Shown: piece after piece, positions 5,635 through 5,796 of the stretch
How positions within the stretch are numbered: position 1 is the first letter of the stretch
Layout: every line of letters starts with the position of its first letter
Source of the DNA: Burkholderiales bacterium
GTDB lineage: Bacteria > Pseudomonadota > Gammaproteobacteria > Burkholderiales > SG8-39
Length of the DNA stretch: 5,796 bases
Assembly: GCA_016649475.1 (NCBI GenBank)
Contig: JAENXP010000183.1
Location: 1 to 5,796 of the forward strand
Direction of reading: 5' to 3'
The notes under the pieces: generated by a model
The model's input: only the letters and a program-made list of their open reading frames with translations
Databases searched by the model: none
Told to the model about the DNA's origin: nothing
Made by a program: the position numbers and the translations under genes

Positions 5635-5660
5635 TGTCAATAAAATCGGGGAAAGATTCC
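5635..5660 (+). mobile_element. Probable right-end terminal repeat of the IS3 remnant
   Basis: Ten bases after the transposase stop lies TGTCAATAAAATCGGGGAAA, which resembles the TGTCC-A/T-rich-CGGGGG right ends of many IS3-family elements. No matching left end was found in the window, which fits an element truncated on its 5' side. Its exact outer boundary cannot be set without relatives. Confidence 0.4.
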
Positions 5661-5697
5661 GGCGCCGAGCGCCGCTGCTGAACCGGGACGTTAGACC
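5661..5697 (+). other. attC-like half site (integron recombination-site resemblance)
   Basis: A hairpin GGCGC-CGA-GCGCC (5661-5673) is followed by GCTGCTGAACCGG and then GACGTTAGACC. GTTAGAC fits the GTTRRRY core at the 3' end of integron attC sites, and a gene begins about 70 bases later, as in a cassette. The complementary left half (GTCTAAC core) is not present; the IS3 terminal repeat occupies that place. It may be the surviving half of an attC cut by the IS, or chance. Confidence 0.25.
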
Positions 5698-5698
5698 G
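5685..5698 (+). repeat. 14-bp direct repeat, right copy
   Basis: GGGACGTTAGACCG; partner of 5205-5218 with one mismatch. This copy contains the GTTAGAC core of the attC-like half site. Confidence 0.5.
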
Positions 5699-5724
5699 CG
5701 CGCGGCTGCGTTCATGGCGCGCGG
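5696..5724 (+). other. GC-rich hairpin before the last gene
   Basis: CCGCGCGC (5696-5703) can pair perfectly with GCGCGCGG (5717-5724) around a 13-base loop. No T-run follows, so it is not a typical terminator. It may lie in the leader of the gene starting at 5767. Confidence 0.35.
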
Positions 5725-5766
5725 CCTTCCATTGGCAGCTTGGATCGATTTGGAAAGAGGGGAACC

Positions 5767-5796
5767 ATGAAGATCTTCGTAGGCGGCTCTCTAAAG
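5767..5796 (+). CDS. Start of an unidentified plus-strand gene, cut by window edge
   Basis: Ten codons, MKIFVGGSLK, run to the right edge with no stop. AGAGGGGA lies 3-4 bases before the ATG, a strong if slightly close Shine-Dalgarno. The opening (basic residue, beta-strand, then a glycine-rich turn VGGS) suits a Rossmann-like nucleotide-binding domain, but ten residues cannot identify a family. It is the only well-supported plus-strand gene in the window and lies after the IS3 and attC-like debris. Confidence 0.5.
   Translation, partial: MKIFVGGSLK

Overview
The window looks like chromosomal or genomic-island DNA of a GC-rich proteobacterium. The wording of the HtpX remnant ([17 protein letters not shown]), the YccA-type BI-1 protein and the 120-residue HPF-like protein point to a betaproteobacterium or a close relative. 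That placement is inferred from protein style only.

Nearly all recognisable genes lie on the minus strand, so the window is best read from right to left. A good sigma-70-like promoter (4932-4960) drives a compact set: an HPF/RaiA-type ribosome-associated protein (4532-4894), a YccA-like Bax-inhibitor-1 membrane protein (3839-4519), a shortened HtpX remnant (3395-3796), a TerC transporter fused to a universal stress domain (2123-3391) and a two-CBS-domain protein (1654-2091). About 400 bases with no convincing gene follow (1251-1653). A second set comes next, linked by start/stop overlaps: a PsiE-family membrane protein (816-1250), an undescribed 55-residue ORF (652-819) and a Na+/Ca2+ exchanger cut by the left edge (1-655).

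The gene content reads as an envelope and proteostasis stress module. It combines ribosome hibernation (HPF), control of membrane proteolysis (YccA is a known partner of FtsH and HtpX in E. coli), a probable metal or cation transporter (TerC), nucleotide-sensing folds (Usp, CBS), PsiE and a cation antiporter. PsiE together with membrane-protease genes recalls the transmissible stress-tolerance (heat-resistance) islands of proteobacteria. The core genes of those islands (clpK, small HSPs, yfdX) are not in the window, so this is only a resemblance.

The most notable item is the HtpX remnant. It keeps one open frame but has lost about 110 internal residues and the C-terminus. Its zinc site is changed at two ligands (HEVSH to HEVSR, EFRADAGG to GFRADAGG). 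It ends in one TGA, after which TerC-Usp continues in the same frame from a TTG start.

To the right of the operon (about 4961-5766) the DNA is patchwork. It holds two tiny ORFs of doubtful reality, the frameshifted 3' end of an IS3-family transposase with a probable terminal repeat, a 14-bp near-identical direct repeat 480 bp apart, a GTTAGAC-ended half-site that resembles an integron attC, and the first ten codons of a new plus-strand gene with a clear ribosome binding site at the right edge.
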